DNA of 64,000 bases from Bradyrhizobium sp. 170 (GCF_023101085.1 NZ_CP064703.1:2728001-2792000), one strand, 5' to 3'; shown: positions 1-9,693, counted from the first letter of the stretch. Notes: generated by a model from the sequence alone, not told the origin. Numbers and translations are program-made.

Positions 1-365
1 GGAGATCCCTCAGGACAATTGAATAGAACTGCTCCGTTTGGGTAAGAGCCGCGAGTTTGAACGCATCGACATCTGTCGAACGTACCGTACCCGGCGCTGG
101 GCGATCTCGCGCGTGCACTGACCACTCCATTTGGTCCTCAATACCAATCGGCGCGCATCCTGGAAGTGCCATCCGCGGACCTCGCACGACGTCGCCAGAA
201 ATAGGTTTGCCCGAATCCCAGAGACATCGGTGGATCACATCCTCCGCCTCGGTGAACCGGTGAGCGGTCACAGCTTGCGGCTACCAACAATCGGCATTTC
301 CGAGATTAAGCCTACCGGACATAGTAGGGACACGACAAAACTAGTGACACGATGCCGAGCCCCAC
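1..365. other. No recognisable gene at left edge
   Basis: No open frame here looks like a known family. The short frames are not in a coding context and overlap the 3' end of the glycosyltransferase. It may be the intergenic region 3' of that gene. Confidence 0.5.
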
Positions 366-1499
366 TCATTTACCGATCGTCTCGATTGCGCTGGCAAACA
401 GTCGGGCGGAACCTTGCCAAGTGGGGAGCTGAGCCGCTGCCGCGCGAGCATTCGCGGCAAGCCGCCGCCGTTGATGCGGATCGCCGATCAGACGGCGCAG
501 TGCCTGCGACAATGCGATCGGATCGTCCGGAGGCACCAGCAGACCGGCCTCCGCCGGCACTGTTTCTGGGATCGCGCCCGCCCTGGTAGACACGACCGGA
601 AGGCCGTGCCCGATCGCTTCGGCGAGCGCCATCCCATACCCTTCGAAACGCGACGCAAGAACAAATATGTCGGATGCCAAATAGAGTTCGGTGATGCGCT
701 CAGCCGGCACGGCGCCGAGCACCGTGACCTTGTCGCCGAGGCCGTAGGCCTCGATGTCGGCGTCAAGCTTCGCGGCGGCCGCCGGGTTGCGGGTCCGGTC
801 ACCCGCGATCGTCAGCCGCCAAGGCATGTCGGCAAGTGTGACCAGAGCAGCAATCAGCAGATCGTATCCTTTGCCTGGTACCACCGAACCAATCGAGAGA
901 AGCCGAACGACGCCATCGTTGCTGCCGGGCGCTGACGGAACAGGATCATTACCCGGTCGGACCACGCTGACGCGCTGAGCCGGGACGTCGTAATCAGCGA
1001 TCACAATCCGGGCGGTTGCCTCACTCGTGACCACGACGTGCGCGGCAGCAGCGAGCGCCGCGCGCTCGCTCTCGCGGAAGACGTCTGCCTGCGTTCTGTC
1101 TAGACCGGAGTGCAGAGCAAGCGGTTGATGCACCAAAGCGATGAGGGGTGTGCGGGATCGGAGCGCGCCGGCCTCGGGCAGGGCCCCGAATGCAAGCCCA
1201 TCGAGCACCATCGGACAGCCGGCCGGCACCGCGGACAGTATCGCCAGCGCGGTCGCGCGCTGCGCGATGCTCGGGAATGGAAAGCTGCTGCCTATGTTGG
1301 CGACATCGACGTGCCAACCGAGCCGCCGAAGCTCTTGGATGATGCGTCGATCATAGCGATAACCTCCGGTCGGCGTGGCGAGATCACCCGGCACGGCGAA
1401 CACAAGGTGCAGTTCATTGTATGGAAACGTGCGCACGCTGCGGATCCTGCGATGGTTGCGGCAAGTCAGACGGATTTGCGCGAGCCGCAAGCCGAACAA
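366..1499 (-). CDS. Glycosyltransferase family 4 (GT-B fold)
   Basis: Likely transfers a sugar from an NDP- or lipid-linked donor in envelope polysaccharide or glycoconjugate synthesis. The C-terminal half has the GT-B donor domain: a GSVVPGKGYDLLIAAL segment, then an FEGYGMALAEA stretch holding the EX7E motif, then GLPVVSTRAG. The N-terminal acceptor domain starts at VFAVPGDLATPTGGY, about 33 residues in. The start is uncertain: the longest frame begins at TTG 1499, and an upstream ATG at 1512 lies in a frame that closes quickly. At about 340-377 residues it is full length for the family. It lies 33 bp downstream of the methyltransferase and is probably co-transcribed with it. The acceptor is not predictable. 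Confidence 0.85.
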   Translation of the reverse strand: MFGLRLAQIRLTCRNHRRIRSVRTFPYNELHLVFAVPGDLATPTGGYRYDRRIIQELRRLGWHVDVANIGSSFPFPSIAQRATALAILSAVPAGCPMVLDGLAFGALPEAGALRSRTPLIALVHQPLALHSGLDRTQADVFRESERAALAAAAHVVVTSEATARIVIADYDVPAQRVSVVRPGNDPVPSAPGSNDGVVRLLSIGSVVPGKGYDLLIAALVTLADMPWRLTIAGDRTRNPAAAAKLDADIEAYGLGDKVTVLGAVPAERITELYLASDIFVLASRFEGYGMALAEAIGHGLPVVSTRAGAIPETVPAEAGLLVPPDDPIALSQALRRLIGDPHQRRRLAANARAAAAQLPTWQGSARLFASAIETIGK

Positions 1500-1532
1500 T
1501 ATCCGTCTTCATGACGGCCATTCCTTTCGCTG

Positions 1533-2402
1533 CTAGGTAGGTTTCGCTTCCTTCCAGGCGCATAGTGAGAGGCCGCCGCGAAAAGAATCCAAGCGAGCGT
1601 GCCGCCCGATGACATCAAGCATGGTCAGCAGTAGCGCAGCGAGGGCGGGCACGTCTCCTTTGGGAATGAACGTCCAGGGAACAGAGCGACCGCGGCTAAA
1701 CCCAGCTTGGTCCAGCAGCACGGAAAATTCTTCGCGAGTCAGTATTCGGTCACTAGAAAGGTGCTTGGTGCCAAACCCCAACATAGGTGCTATCGTCCGA
1801 TACCAAACGTAATCGGCATCCGGTGTCAGGCAGAAAAAACGGCCACCAATCTTCAGCACCCTATAGATGCTTGCCAACGCCGCTCGCTTGTCTAGCATAT
1901 GCTCGAAGGCACCGGTACAAATCGCCAGATCGACCGACTGGTCCGGGATTGCGTTCAGCTCCTCGGCGTTGCCCACTTCGAACGTAAGGTTGGCTTTCCA
2001 GGCTGAGTTCCCAAGACGAGCGCGCGCCGCTGCGATCATGCCCTGCGAGACATCAATCCCGATGCCACGAGCTATTTCAGGTGCAAGGGCGAGCAGGTGA
2101 TGGCCGTTGCCGCAACCGAGGTCCAGCACCACATCAGAGGGCTGGATTCGAGCCAGGTTTCGCACGAGCGCGAGTCGGTATTCGAGCAACCGTTGCGGGT
2201 GACCGTGTTGCTCGGGAGATCCTGTTGACGCACATCGATCAAAGAAAGATCGGATGTCCGTTGTGTTGCATGAGGGAGCGGTCCTGACACCGCGAAGTCC
2301 TGACCAAGGCGCTCGCCGTTCGGTGCCAACTGTCTGTCCCCGCAGCGGGTGGCCTGCGAGATCGGCAGAACTTATCGGATTTCGCGTCTGTATCATCCGC
2401 AT
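1533..2402 (-). CDS. Class I SAM-dependent methyltransferase
   Basis: Predicted cytoplasmic SAM-dependent methyltransferase of 289 residues. Motif I (VVLDLGCGNG) is at residues 91-100, followed by the acidic motif II strand (GIGIDVSQGM) and a motif IV region (VDLAICTGAFEHML). This is the Methyltransf_11/25 arrangement. The first 65 or so residues are unlike the family core, so the start may be further in. It is the first gene of a probable two-gene operon with the glycosyltransferase, which suggests modification of a glycan or lipid precursor. The substrate is unknown. Confidence 0.8.
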   Translation of the reverse strand: MRMIQTRNPISSADLAGHPLRGQTVGTERRAPWSGLRGVRTAPSCNTTDIRSFFDRCASTGSPEQHGHPQRLLEYRLALVRNLARIQPSDVVLDLGCGNGHHLLALAPEIARGIGIDVSQGMIAAARARLGNSAWKANLTFEVGNAEELNAIPDQSVDLAICTGAFEHMLDKRAALASIYRVLKIGGRFFCLTPDADYVWYRTIAPMLGFGTKHLSSDRILTREEFSVLLDQAGFSRGRSVPWTFIPKGDVPALAALLLTMLDVIGRHARLDSFRGGLSLCAWKEAKPT

Positions 2403-2772
2403 GACAGGCGCCCCCGAGAATCGACTCCGGCAACCAAATAATTCAATTGCTCCGCCTAAGTTCCCAGATGGCGCAATCTACAAGGTGTGGGCGCGCTGCA
2501 TTTATCCCTCGTGCAGATCCTGGCGCGTCGATGCGATCGGTTTGCAAAGCCGCCATTCGGCCCGAATTCGCGGACGCTGAATGCCACGCCGCATCGTCTG
2601 GCAGGGCCGCAAGTGCTAGGCTTAAGGGCCGGAAAAGATCGTGCACGCCGCAGAATTTCTTTTGGGGTTTCGGTTCTGACGCGGTGAAACGCACACAAGG
2701 GGCCGGTAATCGGGATCAGCCACAGTTTTCCGCCTCGGCGGAACTGAAGACAATTCCTGCGGAGTGTCGATT
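2403..2772. other. Intergenic region between divergent units
   Basis: This 370 bp gap lies between the divergent methyltransferase and the EamA-type pseudogene. No frame resembles a known protein. It probably holds both promoters. A GGAG sequence at 2761-2764 is a good ribosome binding site for the ATG at 2773. Confidence 0.4.
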
Positions 2773-3455
2773 ATGAGCTGGTTTTTCATCGCCCTGTGGG
2801 CGCCATTCTTACTTGCTTGCGCCAATCACAACGACAAGTTTTTGCTGTCGAGATACCTCAAGCAGAAAAGTATCGGATCTATTGTCGTACTCTCTTCGCT
2901 GTTCAGCGGCGTGGCGATCGCGATCGTTTTGTTCATTCAGCCGGACGTGTACGACGTCAGCTTCGTTCAAGGAGCCGCGCTTGGCGCGACCGGGATGTCG
3001 AGCGTCTTCGCCGCTGTTTGCTATCTCTACGCACTCGACATCGAGGAAGCATCTTTCGTCACACCGCTTTATCAGATGGTGCCCATCTTTGCTTACGTCC
3101 TCGGTTATTTCATTCTGAGTGAAACGATCACGCTTGCTCAAGGAATTGGGTTCGTTCGTTATTATTGTCGGTGCGCTTGCATTGTCGTTTGAGTTTGGTC
3201 GGCGGGGAATGCGGTTCAAGCGAAACGTCGTGGCATTGATGCTGGGGGCTTGCTTCTTGAGTGCGGTAAATGGCGTCATTTTCAAGCTGATCGCCGTGGA
3301 CAAGGGTTTTTGGGTTTCGCTTTTTTGGGGACTCGTCGGCCAAACGATGACCGGTTTGACTTTCCTGGTCTGCGTTCCAAGTTACCGCAGAGATTTCCTC
3401 GACCTCTTCAAGCAATCGAAAGTCGGCGCTGTTGGCCTCATCGCGTTGAGCAAGG
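2773..3455 (+). pseudogene. EamA/DMT-family transporter, frameshifted and truncated
   Basis: The first part (from MSWFFIALWAPFLLACANHN) reads as the N-terminal half of a drug/metabolite-type transporter with several hydrophobic helices. Near 3145-3160 the reading frame changes: transporter sequence (VGALALSFEFGRRG, then FWVSLFWGLVGQTMTGL) continues in another frame. Similarity ends near 3455, where the sequence turns into unrelated DNA beside an SRAP remnant. About 10 transmembrane helices are normal for the family and only about 6-7 remain. The gene is therefore dead by frameshift plus 3' loss. The substrate is unknown. Confidence 0.75.
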
Positions 3456-3559
3456 AAGACCGCGGTTGCGGTCTGTTCTCCCCAGCCCGAACCATAACAT
3501 TCGGCACACAGCGGGGAGGGCTCGGCTCAATTAAACTAAACGCGCTTCCTTGTGTCTGG

Positions 3560-3843
3560 TTCCCGACCCTAGGCGGGAGCCAAGTAGCGGTTTTCCGAGC
3601 CGAGCCAAGCCCGCCAATGCGGTGATAACGTGCTGCGGATGTTCGGTACCGAAAATCCACCGGCCCCGGGGTGACGGCGGAGGCATGCAGGCTCGCGCTC
3701 ACTGCCAGAGTGCGCACGACAGGGGCCGGGTGGTTCGGGAAAACGCCCGGCATTGGCGACAGGTTGCCGACGTAGCGGTTGATGACGCGGAACAGCGCGC
3801 GGATCGCTTCTTGGTTGGTGGTGATGCTGTGGAGATTGCACAT
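3560..3843 (-). pseudogene. SRAP (YedK/HMCES-like) remnant
   Basis: SRAP proteins crosslink to abasic sites in single-stranded DNA through Cys2. This fragment starts with an intact MCNLHSITTNQ, the expected start with Cys2, and continues with NRYVGNLSPMPGVFPNHPAPVVR. It then shifts frame: SPHWRAWLGSENRYLAPA reads in another frame. Everything after about residue 90 is missing. The larger SRAP gene at 17555-18201 aligns along its whole length. It is a decayed partial paralogue and unlikely to be functional. Confidence 0.8.
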
Positions 3844-4116
3844 CTATCGAAAGCTGCCGCGACGGATCACCCTGCGTAGCCTCTATTACTATGCAGATCC
3901 CTTAGCCTGCGCATGTAGTAATCTGCCGCTCAACCGCTGACCTGATCTCGTCGTTGATTTTGATAACCCTCTTCTTGCTCTTGCGCCATTTCCCCCACGC
4001 TCCCGCGGCGTTCGACATCAATGCCCGCCCGGTCAGCGCTGGACGGGCAACATTGTCACAGCGGACCAGGAAGTGGACCACCGTATAGTCACGGAGCATC
4101 AACGGCACGGGCAGCG

Positions 4117-4707
4117 TCAATCCTTTTCCCGCCCATCTCCCTTCACGAAAAGGTCGTCCGGACGATGTGTTCGGACAGGAATTAGATCCGGAGTAGCTAT
4201 CGACCAACTCGCGCTATCGTCGGCGACGGGCCCTGGTTCGTTGGCGGCGGCAGAGCGGCTAGCAGCGCCTTTTGTCTTTACGGCTTTCTTGGCTGCGGCA
4301 GAACGAGCTGAGGCGGTGCGGCGCGAGGCGGCACGACGCGTTTGCTTCGAGAGCGCGGTGCGCGACGCCGTGCTGCGCGGTTCGCGCTTAAGGACCCGTG
4401 ACACGGCGCGCGAGACGCGCGGTCGGCGTCGGGGCTTTCGCTTGCCCTGGCCTGCCTCATACGCGTACTCGGCGCTTTTGCGGGTGCTCGCCTTGGCCTT
4501 GCCTTTCCGTGGCGGGCGAAGAGCAACGCCTGCGCGCCTCGCTTTGGATAGGCCAATGGCAATGGCCTGCTGCGGCGATCTCGCCCCATGTTTGCCGCGG
4601 CGAACCTTGCGGATCTCCTCATGCACAAATTCGCCCGCCTGAGTGGTGGTTGATTTGCCCGCGCGCTTGTCCTTCCGGGCCTTCTCCACGGTTCGTCGCT
4701 CTGGCAT
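4117..4707 (-). CDS. DUF6496 family basic protein
   Basis: A 196-residue, very Lys/Arg/Ala-rich protein. The N-terminal 65 residues (ERRTVEKARKDKRAGK, then GEFVHEEIRKVRRGKHGARS and QAIAIGLSKARRAGV) match the DUF6496 family seen in many Hyphomicrobiales. The C-terminal half is a low-complexity basic tail that resembles histone H1-like nucleoid proteins, so DNA binding is plausible but not shown. The tail end (last 30 residues) is less biased. It is a single gene with no clear operon partner. Confidence 0.75.
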   Translation of the reverse strand: MPERRTVEKARKDKRAGKSTTTQAGEFVHEEIRKVRRGKHGARSPQQAIAIGLSKARRAGVALRPPRKGKAKASTRKSAEYAYEAGQGKRKPRRRPRVSRAVSRVLKREPRSTASRTALSKQTRRAASRRTASARSAAAKKAVKTKGAASRSAAANEPGPVADDSASWSIATPDLIPVRTHRPDDLFVKGDGREKD

Positions 4708-5010
4708 GACTATTCCTCCATAGTGCCCTCAAGCGTAACGCCGTACCTCGCAAAAGGTCCCTGAACGCTGCTTGCGGGGTGTGAACGCCGCAGCCGCGCC
4801 ATGGCCTAACATGCCGCGCACGTGCTTATCGGAACAACATCGAGCAACTCTGGCCGATCTGGACAGAGTCGGCAGCGCGACCTTGCGCGCAACTATTTCT
4901 CGCCTTCGAGTCAACCCATCACGAGATGCTCAGCGAGCACCGTCCAGGACGCGCGGATCTTGTACTCTACGTTCCACTACGACTAATCGCAGACGCCAGG
5001 GCGCCGCAGC
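4708..5010. other. Intergenic, no recognisable gene
   Basis: Short frames exist on both strands but none resembles a known family. The region lies upstream of the DUF6496 gene and 3' of the DUF305 pseudogene. Confidence 0.4.
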
Positions 5011-5470
5011 CTATATCCGCCGGAGGATCGCCTTCATCTGATCGATCTCCTGACGCTGCGACCGTTCGATCTCACCGCACAAGCGGACGATCTCAGGGTC
5101 GGTCAGTTTCGCCTGCTGACACATCAGGATTGCACCCGAGTGGTGCGGAATCATCGAGCGAAGGAATGCGCGATCGCCGATCGTCGTCTGGCTGCGGATC
5201 AGGGCAAGCTGCCGACGAAACGATGATTGCGCCCGCGAGGATCGCGGTATTTGCGCCCCTCGACGGGAACAAGTGCCGCATCGCCATGATCATCAGCACC
5301 ACCATCGGTGCGACCATCACCACCGTCATGTAGAGCATATTGAGATTGTTGGAGAAGCTGTCGAGCCCATCGATCATGACGAACATCACGAGATACGTGA
5401 TGACGCCGCTGATGATCGTCTGAACAATGAGGCTGGCATAGCCACCCTTGTTCGTCTTCATGTGATCCAT
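5011..5470 (-). pseudogene. DUF305-type membrane protein, frameshifted
   Basis: The N-terminal half (MDHMKTNKGGYASLIVQTI) has hydrophobic helices in the pattern of small DUF305 membrane proteins. The frame breaks near 5205-5215. The expected continuation then follows in another frame: LIRSQTTIGDRAFLRSMIPH, HSGAILMCQQAKLTD and EIDQMKAILRRI before a stop at 5011. SMIPHHSGAILMC is the DUF305 signature. The uninterrupted frame instead gives an unrelated tail. A single indel explains the break. It sits directly downstream of the MFS gene on the same strand. Confidence 0.8.
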
Positions 5471-5576
5471 ATCGGCGCTTCTTTTTTGTTCGCTGCGCTT
5501 CCCAGCAACGCGCAAAGACTAGATCCGTCATCGAGCGGCCAACACACGCAATTGCAGCGAGCCCAACGAGGGAGCG

Positions 5577-6764
5577 TTAGGATCCCGCCGCTCCCTGCCG
5601 CCGCCGCGCGATCACGAACAGTGGCAGCGATGCGAACTGGACTGCGACGGCGAATATAACGAGCGCGAGCCGCGACTGCTCATACAGAAGACCGGTCGCG
5701 ATGCTGCCGAGCAGCCAACCACTTCCATAACCCGCAAAGAACAGTCCGAAGGCGAGATTTCGTCGGCTCTCCGGTAGGACGCCGGCGACAACGGCTTTCA
5801 GCAGCATGTCTTGCGTGACCTGGCCGATGCCCCAAAACGCCATTCCCAAGAGCGCTAGATAGAAGCCGCCGAGGAATACAAGCGGCGAGAAGAGAGCCGT
5901 CAGGACGACCGCGATGAGCATGACCGGCAATCCGATCCTGTCGTACAGCTTGCCCAGGCCGAGACTTGCCATCACGCCACAAGCGGTGCCGAATGCCAGG
6001 AAGAGCGGCACCCAATAAACAGTAGCCAGGCCGCTGCGGGAGAGGTGGTAGGCAATGAGCTCGAAGCTCATGAGCCCGGCCGCGAAGCATGCCCCTGCCA
6101 GCATGTAGAGCCAATAGGCCGGCGTGAATCCTTTCGCTGGTGCGCTGCGATGTTCCTCAAGCCGCGAGGGGACCGGGAACTGGTGGCGCGCGAAAGTCAG
6201 AGAGGCCAGCGCGAGCAGACACGGGATAGCGAGCAGGACATAGCCCGCCCGATGCTGGCCGTGCAGGAAGAGCAGCAGCGCGATGAGGAGAGGGCCGACG
6301 GTCCGGCCTCCGGCGTCCAAGGCGTTGTGGACGCCATAGACCCAGCCTCTGCCGTGCTGGCTTGTGGCGTAGGAGAGCATCGCCTCGACGATCGGCTTGC
6401 GCATGCCCCGACCGATGCCCTGGAGGAGGACAAGCCCGGCTGCCAGAGTCCAATGTCCAGCCAGCGCGATCGCTGGGACGGCAATCAGGTTGAGTGCATA
6501 GCCGACAAAGGCGATGCGCCAATACTTTCCCGTCTTGTCGGCGAGATAGCCGGAAATGCCGCGGGTGAGATAGTTCAGGAATTCGCTCAGACCCGCGGTA
6601 ACGCTGATGACGGCCGCGCCAGCTCCCAATGAGGCGAGGAACGGCCCATTCATGCTCGCGCCACCTGAGTAGGTCGTGTCGCCGAAGAAATCAACGGCGC
6701 CCATGATGAGTACGAAGGTGAAGGCGGGCGACGCGGAACCGATCGACAACAAGCCTCGAGCCAT
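5577..6764 (-). CDS. MFS transporter
   Basis: A 395-residue membrane protein with about 12 hydrophobic segments in two six-helix halves. It has an MFS motif-A-like loop near residue 75 (GISGYLADKTGKYW) and a second glycine-rich loop between helices. The length is normal for a 12-TM major facilitator. Substrate and direction are not predictable. A possible 44-codon frame ends 6 bp upstream, and the DUF305 pseudogene follows on the same strand. Confidence 0.8.
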   Translation of the reverse strand: MARGLLSIGSASPAFTFVLIMGAVDFFGDTTYSGGASMNGPFLASLGAGAAVISVTAGLSEFLNYLTRGISGYLADKTGKYWRIAFVGYALNLIAVPAIALAGHWTLAAGLVLLQGIGRGMRKPIVEAMLSYATSQHGRGWVYGVHNALDAGGRTVGPLLIALLLFLHGQHRAGYVLLAIPCLLALASLTFARHQFPVPSRLEEHRSAPAKGFTPAYWLYMLAGACFAAGLMSFELIAYHLSRSGLATVYWVPLFLAFGTACGVMASLGLGKLYDRIGLPVMLIAVVLTALFSPLVFLGGFYLALLGMAFWGIGQVTQDMLLKAVVAGVLPESRRNLAFGLFFAGYGSGWLLGSIATGLLYEQSRLALVIFAVAVQFASLPLFVIARRRQGAAGS

Positions 6765-6770
6765 TTCACA

Positions 6771-6905
6771 TCACCGTCGGATGAGCTCGTCCAGCGACCA
6801 TCGTTCCTGAATCGGATTGGCAACAATGACGGTAGCAGCTGTTGCCACTAGCCGGACTCCCATTACTCTGACGAGAAGAACTAGCTCTTTGTTGGCAGAG
6901 ATCAT
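6771..6905 (-). CDS. Possible 44-residue leader ORF before the MFS gene
   Basis: A short frame (MISANKELVLLVRVMGVRLV...) ends with TGA 6 bp before the MFS start codon. An AAGGAG sequence lies about 12 bases before its ATG. The middle is hydrophobic and could form one membrane helix. No family is recognised, and it may be chance or a translational leader. Confidence 0.25.
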   Translation of the reverse strand: MISANKELVLLVRVMGVRLVATAATVIVANPIQERWSLDELIRR

Positions 6906-7213
6906 CTTCAAGGTCCTCTCCTTACATGTTACATCCGGCCAAATCCCGTGAGCCGTCCCGGATCCTGACGGGGCAAAAGCCCGCCGCGGCGTGAGGATTA
7001 GTCGGGGGACTTGCAGCGCTTAAACGGCTTGCCGACAGCATCGGTTCCCGATTGCGAAAATCGATCATGACTGCACGCTTCGCATGCGGCCGGCGGGATC
7101 TCGATATGACATCGAGCGAGCAACCGCCGGGCGGGTCGGACGGCCCTTCCGATGAAGGCCGCTTGCAGCGCGGCATTTCCGACGATGCGGGCGAGAGCGT
7201 CCGCGGCCCTGGT
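6906..7213. other. Intergenic, no recognisable gene
   Basis: No family-like frame on either strand. It separates the MFS unit from the GMC oxidoreductase fragment and may contain decayed upstream parts of that gene. Confidence 0.35.
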
Positions 7214-7512
7214 GACATGCATCCTGCGAGAGGCGCGACCATCTGGACGAAATCGGCGGAGGCGATTGGGGAGGAATTGGATCTTCGGGTGACGACGTCG
7301 CACTCATTTGATCCGCAAGCCTTTCCGACGGGTCGAATGATGACACGTGCGACGACCGTAACGAGGCCAAGATCGGGGGGCAGCGTTCTGCTGAAAAGTC
7401 GCGACCCACGTATTGCGCCTCGGATCGACTATAACTTGCTGGCCGATCCGAGTGATCGCCGCCGCATTCTCGAAGGCGTGAAACTGTCCCGGCGCATCAG
7501 GCGAACGGCGGC
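7214..7512 (+). pseudogene. GMC oxidoreductase C-terminal fragment
   Basis: The frame reads TIWTKSAEAIGEELDLRV, then SHSFDPQAFPTGRMM, then TRPRSGGSVLLKSRDPRIAP and RIDYNLLADPSDRRRILEG. This is the conserved substrate-domain stretch of GMC (choline dehydrogenase-like) flavoproteins, where the rPxSxGxVxLxSxDP motif precedes a P.IDYN strand. There is no FAD-binding N-terminus, and the C-terminal catalytic His-Asn/His region is missing. The fragment ends where the truncated RidA gene begins from the other strand. It is not functional. Confidence 0.7.
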
Positions 7513-7785
7513 AATCGTATTCCATTGTGTGGAAGGATCGGTGTGGAAGGTCGTCACGTCAACGACGTCATCGAACATGCAACCGGCGGCCTTCAGCACT
7601 GCAGCAAGGTTGTCGAAGGCAAGCTGGACCTGCTTTTCGAAGTCCGGCTCGGGCGATCCGTCCTCGCGGCTGCCGACCTGGCCCGAGACGAAGAGAAAGT
7701 CGTCCGAGCGGATCGCCGCTGAATAGCGATTGCGCTCGTAGAGCGCCTGTCGGCCGGTAGGGAAGATCGCATCGCGCTTGGCCAT
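7429..7785 (-). pseudogene. RidA/YjgF family protein, C-terminally truncated
   Basis: RidA-family proteins hydrolyse reactive enamine/imine intermediates. The start at 7785 has AAGAGGAG 7 bases upstream. Residues 1-95 match the family: YSAAIRSDDFLFVSGQVG, then QLAFDNLAAVLKAAGCMFDD and VVDVTTFHTD. After TIAAVR the family pattern stops. The last 25 or so residues are antisense readthrough of the GMC fragment, ending at 7429. The final beta strand with the conserved active-site Arg region is lost, so activity is unlikely. Confidence 0.75.
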
Positions 7786-7842
7786 GATTTCGCTCCTCTT
7801 CAAACAAGGTAGGGATCGATCTCCAAACCGTCGCGAGATTGT

Positions 7843-8174
7843 TCACCGCGACGGGCGGAAGAAGCCAGCCGTTCCGGTTACCGCGTCGCTCGGCGTCTTG
7901 CAGCGCGCGCACCTGATCTTAGGCCAGGGGTAGCCTCCATTCTGGTCGATGGTGGGCGACGGATCGATCGGTTCGCCGTCGCTCCACATCCGCTCGTTCC
8001 AGCTTTCGCAAAGCAGCCTGTCAGCTTGCTGGATCATCGCCTCACACCCTTGGCCCGCATCTCCGCCGATTGGGCGGCCAGGATGTTGGCCATCGCGCGT
8101 GCCTTGCCGAGCTCTTTCGCCAGAGCCTTGCGATTGCCGCCCGACAGGGGCGTAGGGTGATACTTCGGGGCCAT
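7843..8174 (-). pseudogene. Zinc-ribbon-like protein, frameshifted copy 1
   Basis: A damaged paralogue of the gene at 25466-25915. MAPKYHPTPLSGGNRKALAK and KARAMANILAAQSAEMRAKG match the intact copy. The frame then breaks near 8040, and AMIQQADRLLCESWNERMW through CARCKTPSD continues in another frame. The last 40 or so residues, with the second CxxC, are replaced by unrelated sequence. It is the second gene of a pair divergent from Ku. Confidence 0.75.
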
Positions 8175-8221
8175 CCGGACATCCAGGCGCAAAGAGATCG
8201 GATCCGGCGATCCGGAGCGGG

Positions 8222-8617
8222 TTATGGCGTCTCGAACGCCGGCCAGCACCCATCTTCTTCATGCCTGCCGGTGCGCTGCTGGCAGGTGTTGTCGAGCAGC
8301 CGCTGCGCGACGTCCTTCCAGACCGCGTTGCCACCATACAATCGGACTGCATCAGCGGTCTGGATTTCCACGGTCCGCTCGCAGCGGCGGCAGGAGACGC
8401 ACAGTACGTGGCACTGAATTTCCGAAAGTCGTCGCTGCCGAATCTGTGCCCCGGTCCCGTCGACCCGAGGGTCTTTGAGTACCGATTCCCAGTATTCGGC
8501 CGGAAGGGGCGCATCCGGAGCCGCAGCGGAGTGGCCCCGCCTACCGGAAGCTTCGGCGGCCAGCTTTTCCATTTGTTTTGGGGTCGGCATGCGCCAGCTC
8601 GCGGGACGGTCGGTCAT
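8222..8617 (-). CDS. Conserved Cys-rich protein, Ku-divergent gene A, copy 1
   Basis: A 131-residue protein of unknown function. The N-terminus holds PTPKQMEKLAAEA. The C-terminal half has a CVSCRRC cluster and two later cysteines (NTCQQRTGRHEEDGC), consistent with a zinc site. A paralogue with the same layout is at 25953-26348. In both places the gene is divergent from a Ku gene by about 145 bp, so a shared promoter region and a role linked to DNA end repair are likely by association. No family name is recognised. Confidence 0.6.
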   Translation of the reverse strand: MTDRPASWRMPTPKQMEKLAAEASGRRGHSAAAPDAPLPAEYWESVLKDPRVDGTGAQIRQRRLSEIQCHVLCVSCRRCERTVEIQTADAVRLYGGNAVWKDVAQRLLDNTCQQRTGRHEEDGCWPAFETP

Positions 8618-8760
8618 TCCGAATTAGAACATAAAGAGAACAAAAGTCGAGTCCGCTCAAGCCAGCGCAGAGAAAAATCATTCTTTTGGACGGGCGCGAT
8701 GTCGGAACCAAGCCGGGCCGTTCGTCTTGAATCCGGCATCAGTAATGGAGTTCCCCTGCA

Positions 8761-9687
8761 ATGGCCCCCCGCGCGAACTGGAAAGGCTTTCTGCGTCTTT
8801 CCCTCGTCACCTGTCCGGTCGCGCTCTATCCGGCCACGTCGGAATCCGAAAAGGTCTCCTTCAACCAGCTCAACCGGAAGACCGGCCACCGCATCAAATA
8901 CGCCAAGGTGGATGCTGACACCGGCGAGGAGGTCGCCAACGAGGACATCGTCAAGGGCTACAAGGTCGACACCGATACCTTCATCGAGGTGACGAAGGAG
9001 GAGCTCGAGAACGTCGCGCTGGAATCGACGCGAACCATCGAGATCGACGAGTTCGTCGACCGCAGCGAGATCGATCCGAGATATCTCATCCGGCCTTACT
9101 ATTTGCGCCCCGACGGCAAGGTCGGGCACGACGCTTTCGCCGTCATTCGCGAAACCATCCGGGAAATGAACAAGGTCGCAATCGGTCGCGTGGTGCTGAC
9201 CAATCGCGAGCACATCATTGCACTCGAGCCGCTCGACAAGGGGCTGATGGGGACGCTGCTGCGCTATCCCTACGAAGTCCGTTCCGCAGACGAGTATTTC
9301 GACGATATCCAGGATATGAAAGTCACGAAGGACATGCTCGATCTCGCCAAACATATCGTCAACCAAAAGGCAGGACATTTCGAGCCGGACAAGTTCGAAG
9401 ACCAGTACGAAACCGCCCTTATCGATCTCATCAACCAGAAGCGCGCCGGCAAACCGATCACCGCGAAAGCCCGTCCCCGGGGTGAGAACGTGGTCGACTT
9501 GATGGGTGCGCTGCGGAAGAGCATCGGAGGAGGCGCGGCGGCAGCGATAGAGCCGCCAAAGAAGCCAGCCAGGAAGGCGCGCAAGGCGGCGGCCGGGCAG
9601 AAGGAAATGCTGATGCCGATTGCCGGCAAGAAACCGGCCAAGGAGGCCACGAAGAAGTCGGCGGCACCGCAGCGGAAGTCAGCCTAG
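8761..9687 (+). CDS. ku: Non-homologous end joining protein Ku (copy 1)
   Basis: Bacterial Ku forms a ring-shaped homodimer on DNA ends and recruits a LigD-type ligase. This 308-residue protein begins MAPRANWKGFLRLSLVTCPV, a typical Ku start, and has the Ku core beta-barrel pattern (IEIDEFVDRSEIDPRYLIRP) and the conserved helix region ending near residue 225. The C-terminal 75 residues are Lys/Ala-rich, the usual basic extension that binds DNA or ligase. It is nearly identical to the second copy at 26493-27425 through the core. It is divergent from the Cys-rich gene and followed by a 111-residue protein 6 bp later. Confidence 0.93.
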   Translation: MAPRANWKGFLRLSLVTCPVALYPATSESEKVSFNQLNRKTGHRIKYAKVDADTGEEVANEDIVKGYKVDTDTFIEVTKEELENVALESTRTIEIDEFVDRSEIDPRYLIRPYYLRPDGKVGHDAFAVIRETIREMNKVAIGRVVLTNREHIIALEPLDKGLMGTLLRYPYEVRSADEYFDDIQDMKVTKDMLDLAKHIVNQKAGHFEPDKFEDQYETALIDLINQKRAGKPITAKARPRGENVVDLMGALRKSIGGGAAAAIEPPKKPARKARKAAAGQKEMLMPIAGKKPAKEATKKSAAPQRKSA

Positions 9688-9693
9688 CGTGTC

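Noticed and set aside
3902..4207. 101-residue minus-strand frame
   Set aside because: It overlaps the DUF6496 3' end, has no ribosome binding site that I can see and matches no family.
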